8,458 bases of DNA from CAZVYJ01 sp964631565. Lineage in GTDB: Bacteria; Planctomycetota; Phycisphaerae; SM23-33. The DNA lies in contig CAZVYJ010000085.1 of the NCBI GenBank assembly GCA_964631565.1, positions 1 to 8,458 of the forward strand, written 5' to 3'. The notes beneath the pieces are model-generated. The model was not told the DNA's origin and made no database searches. It saw nothing but the letters and a program-made list of their open reading frames with translations. The translations under genes and the position numbers were made by a program. Positions within the stretch are counted from its first letter, which is position 1, and every line of letters starts with the position of its first letter. Below are positions 6,866-8,458 of the stretch, piece after piece.

Positions 6866-8353
6866 TTAATACTGCTTCCGTTTCCGTGCGGGCGGGATGC
6901 CCAGCAGGCCGCGATATTTCGCCACGGTCCGCCGCGCGATGTCGATGCCGTGCTTCTTCAGTTCGTTCACGATCTGGTCGTCGTTGAGCGGCCTTGACTT
7001 GTCCTCGCCGTCAACAACTTCCTTGAGCTTTATTTTGACGGCGTCCCATGCGACGTCGTCGCCGTCGGTGGTGGTCGTCCCGCCGGAGAAGAACATCCGC
7101 AGCGGATATATTCCCCGCGGCGTCTGGACATATTTGCCGGCCACCGCCCTGCTGACCGTGGCCACGTGCACGCCTACCTTGCCGGCGACATCGGCCATCG
7201 GAAGCGGCTTGAGGGCCTCCGGACCAATGTCGAGAAACTCCCGCTGGACCTTGAAAATTTCCTTCGCCACCCGGCGAACCGTATTCTGGCGCTGCTCGAT
7301 GGCGGTTATCAGCCATTCGGCCGACTGCATGTTCTTGCGGATGAACTGCCGCGTGCTGAGGTCGGTCTTGCGGTCGCCGGCCATCTTGCGGTACGTCTCG
7401 GATATGTAGAGCTTCGGCGTGTTGCCGTCGGTGGTCTGCACGTAGATTTCGCCGTCGTCGTCCACATCGACGATGACATCGGGAATGATTACCGGCGCCG
7501 CCCGCTGCCCTATCAGCGACCCGGGGCGAGGGTTCAGCCGCGACAGATTATCTATCGCCTGCTTTATCTGCTCGATGCTCCTGCCGGTGCGTCTGGCAAT
7601 CTGAGGCAGGCGGTTCATCTCGATGTCATTCAGGTGCCTCTCGACAAGCTCGGTCTCCAGCTGCACGTCCCGGCCGGCCTCGCTCTCGGCGGCGAGCTGC
7701 AGCAGCAGGCATTCGCGCAGGTCCCTGGCGGCGACGCCGGGAGGTTCAAGCTTCTGGACCATTTTAAGCGCCTCGGCCAGTACGGCAGGCGACACCGGAT
7801 TGGTGGTTCTCTGGGCGATTTCCTCCAGCGGCGTACGGAGATAGCCGTTGGCGTCTATGTAGCTGATTATAAGTTCGCCGGCGGAGCGGATTTCGCTGCT
7901 TACATCCATGAAAATCCACTGCCCCAGCAGGTAATCGTTCAGCGACTGCTCGACGGCGGGCACGTTGGCCATGGCGTCGAGCTTGCGGTCGCGCTCGCCC
8001 GTGGCGGCGGGCCTGGGATACGCCGGCGCGTCGCTGCGGACGAACTCCTGGCCGTACTCGTCCTCGAACTCGGCCAGGCGGCGGAAGTCCTCGCTGTTGC
8101 CGTTCGACTCGTCCACGACAAACTGCCGCTCGCCGCGGTCTTCCGCGAAGTCGTCGGCCGGCGCAGCGGAAGCGACTTCGTCCTCGCCGCCGGCGTCCCG
8201 AATTTCCAGCACGGGGTTGGACTGCAGTTCAGCCTCGATCCGCTCATGAAGCGCCATTATCGGAAGCTGGAGGATTTCCATCGCCTGGATCATCCTCGGA
8301 GCCAGCTTCATCTGCTGAGCGAGGCGCATCTCCTGTGAAACGTTGAGTCTCAT
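6866..8353 (-). CDS. rpoN: RNA polymerase sigma-54 factor
   Basis: Sigma-54 directs RNA polymerase to -24/-12 promoters that need enhancer-binding ATPases to open. The 495-residue protein has all regions. Region I is a glutamine- and leucine-rich N-terminus (about 1-50). An acidic, poorly conserved region II spans about 51-125. The core-binding domain covers about 130-320, with phrases such as IDANGYL (166-172) and LEPPGVAARDL (202-212). A helix-turn-helix lies at about 385-411 (GVHVATVSRAV). The diagnostic RpoN box ARRTVAKYR is at 473-481, near the C-terminus. The ATG at 8353 is preceded by a close GAGG; the next in-frame ATG would delete part of region I. The neighbours lptB, hpf and ptsN known from proteobacterial rpoN loci are not recognisable in this window. 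Confidence 0.97.
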   Translation of the reverse strand: MRLNVSQEMRLAQQMKLAPRMIQAMEILQLPIMALHERIEAELQSNPVLEIRDAGGEDEVASAAPADDFAEDRGERQFVVDESNGNSEDFRRLAEFEDEYGQEFVRSDAPAYPRPAATGERDRKLDAMANVPAVEQSLNDYLLGQWIFMDVSSEIRSAGELIISYIDANGYLRTPLEEIAQRTTNPVSPAVLAEALKMVQKLEPPGVAARDLRECLLLQLAAESEAGRDVQLETELVERHLNDIEMNRLPQIARRTGRSIEQIKQAIDNLSRLNPRPGSLIGQRAAPVIIPDVIVDVDDDGEIYVQTTDGNTPKLYISETYRKMAGDRKTDLSTRQFIRKNMQSAEWLITAIEQRQNTVRRVAKEIFKVQREFLDIGPEALKPLPMADVAGKVGVHVATVSRAVAGKYVQTPRGIYPLRMFFSGGTTTTDGDDVAWDAVKIKLKEVVDGEDKSRPLNDDQIVNELKKHGIDIARRTVAKYRGLLGIPPARKRKQY

Positions 8354-8365
8354 ACCTCTACCAGT

Positions 8366-8393
8366 ATTTTATACAAGATGCGGAATAACGCAA
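8366..8393 (-). promoter_or_regulatory. Candidate promoter of rpoN
   Basis: On the minus strand TAAAAT (plus-strand 8366-8371, 5/6 to the -10 consensus, inside TATAAAAT) stands 16 nt from TTGCGT (8388-8393, 3/6 to the -35). The leader would be very short, and the gap to the possible upstream gene is only 57 nt, so rpoN may instead be transcribed mainly from further upstream. Confidence 0.3.
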
Positions 8394-8404
8394 TGAACCG
8401 AACG

Positions 8405-8424
8405 GCTGACTCATCCCCAGTTTT
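8405..8424 (-). repeat. 20-nt dispersed repeat, right copy (inverted)
   Basis: This is the reverse complement of 34-53, identical over 20 nt. It lies 51 nt upstream of the rpoN start. Part of it (8409-8416) can pair with 8428-8435 with one mismatch, but that hairpin does not resemble the one at the left copy. If the frame at 8411-8458 is a gene, this copy overlaps its last codons. Confidence 0.7.
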
Positions 8425-8458
8425 CATGGCTGAGTTCCTTTCGGAGTTCCCGCATGAG
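8411..8458 (-). CDS. Possible C-terminal end of an upstream gene (partial)
   Basis: A minus-strand frame is open from the window edge to a TGA at 8411-8413 and encodes 15 residues ending RKELSHENWG. The stop lies 57 nt before rpoN on the same strand, a spacing expected for a neighbouring gene. Too little is visible to name it. The opposite strand also has an open frame from an ATG at 8426 (MAEFLSEF), without a Shine-Dalgarno. I prefer the minus-strand reading because of gene orientation, with low confidence. Confidence 0.3.
   Translation of the reverse strand, partial: LMRELRKELSHENWG

Noticed and set aside
7166..8338. Long open frame (390 codons) on the plus strand opposite rpoN
   Set aside because: It lies wholly antisense to a gene with complete sigma-54 motifs, shows no recognisable domain, and is what GC-rich codon use produces on the opposite strand.
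34..8424. The 20-nt inverted repeats as terminal repeats of a transposon
   Set aside because: No transposase or integrase lies between them, the content is housekeeping genes, and no target-site duplication is visible outside the copies.

Overview
The window holds seven complete protein genes and probably the last codons of an eighth. All are chromosomal housekeeping types and are packed with little spacing. I see no rRNA, tRNA, CRISPR array, transposase or phage gene. Coding DNA is moderately GC-rich. The sigma-54 N-terminus, the PpiD-like protein with a planctomycete-style insertion, and the gene mix suggest a member of the Planctomycetota, perhaps class Phycisphaerae. This is inference from sequence style, not a database match.

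Layout from left to right. The left edge (1-76) is intergenic and carries one copy of a 20-nt repeat next to a short hairpin. A large membrane-anchored SurA/PpiD-like protein follows on the minus strand (77-2320), with its own leader. Upstream of it lies a minus-strand RNA-repair operon in which archease (3901-4320) precedes the RNA ligase rtcB (2431-3891). Divergent from archease, across 45 nt, is a plus-strand pair: endonuclease IV nfo (4366-5226) and the 30S-assembly GTPase rsgA (5244-6365). The end of rsgA overlaps by 4 nt a convergent pterin-4a-carbinolamine dehydratase gene (6362-6691, minus). A 174-nt AT-rich gap separates that gene from rpoN, sigma-54 (6866-8353, minus). A second copy of the 20-nt repeat, in inverted orientation, sits at the right edge (8405-8424), where a further minus-strand reading frame appears to end.

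Functional links. Archease and RtcB form a known pair in which archease activates and turns over the ligase; their tight spacing suggests co-translation. The divergent nfo gene repairs abasic and oxidised DNA, so one short intergenic region serves both an RNA-repair and a DNA-repair unit. The other neighbours (30S assembly, pterin recycling, sigma-54, envelope folding) have no obvious shared pathway.

I found no convincing undescribed multi-gene system. The most unusual observations are the perfect 20-nt inverted repeat bracketing all seven genes, and a secretin-like STN-type module apparently inserted into the PpiD-like protein.
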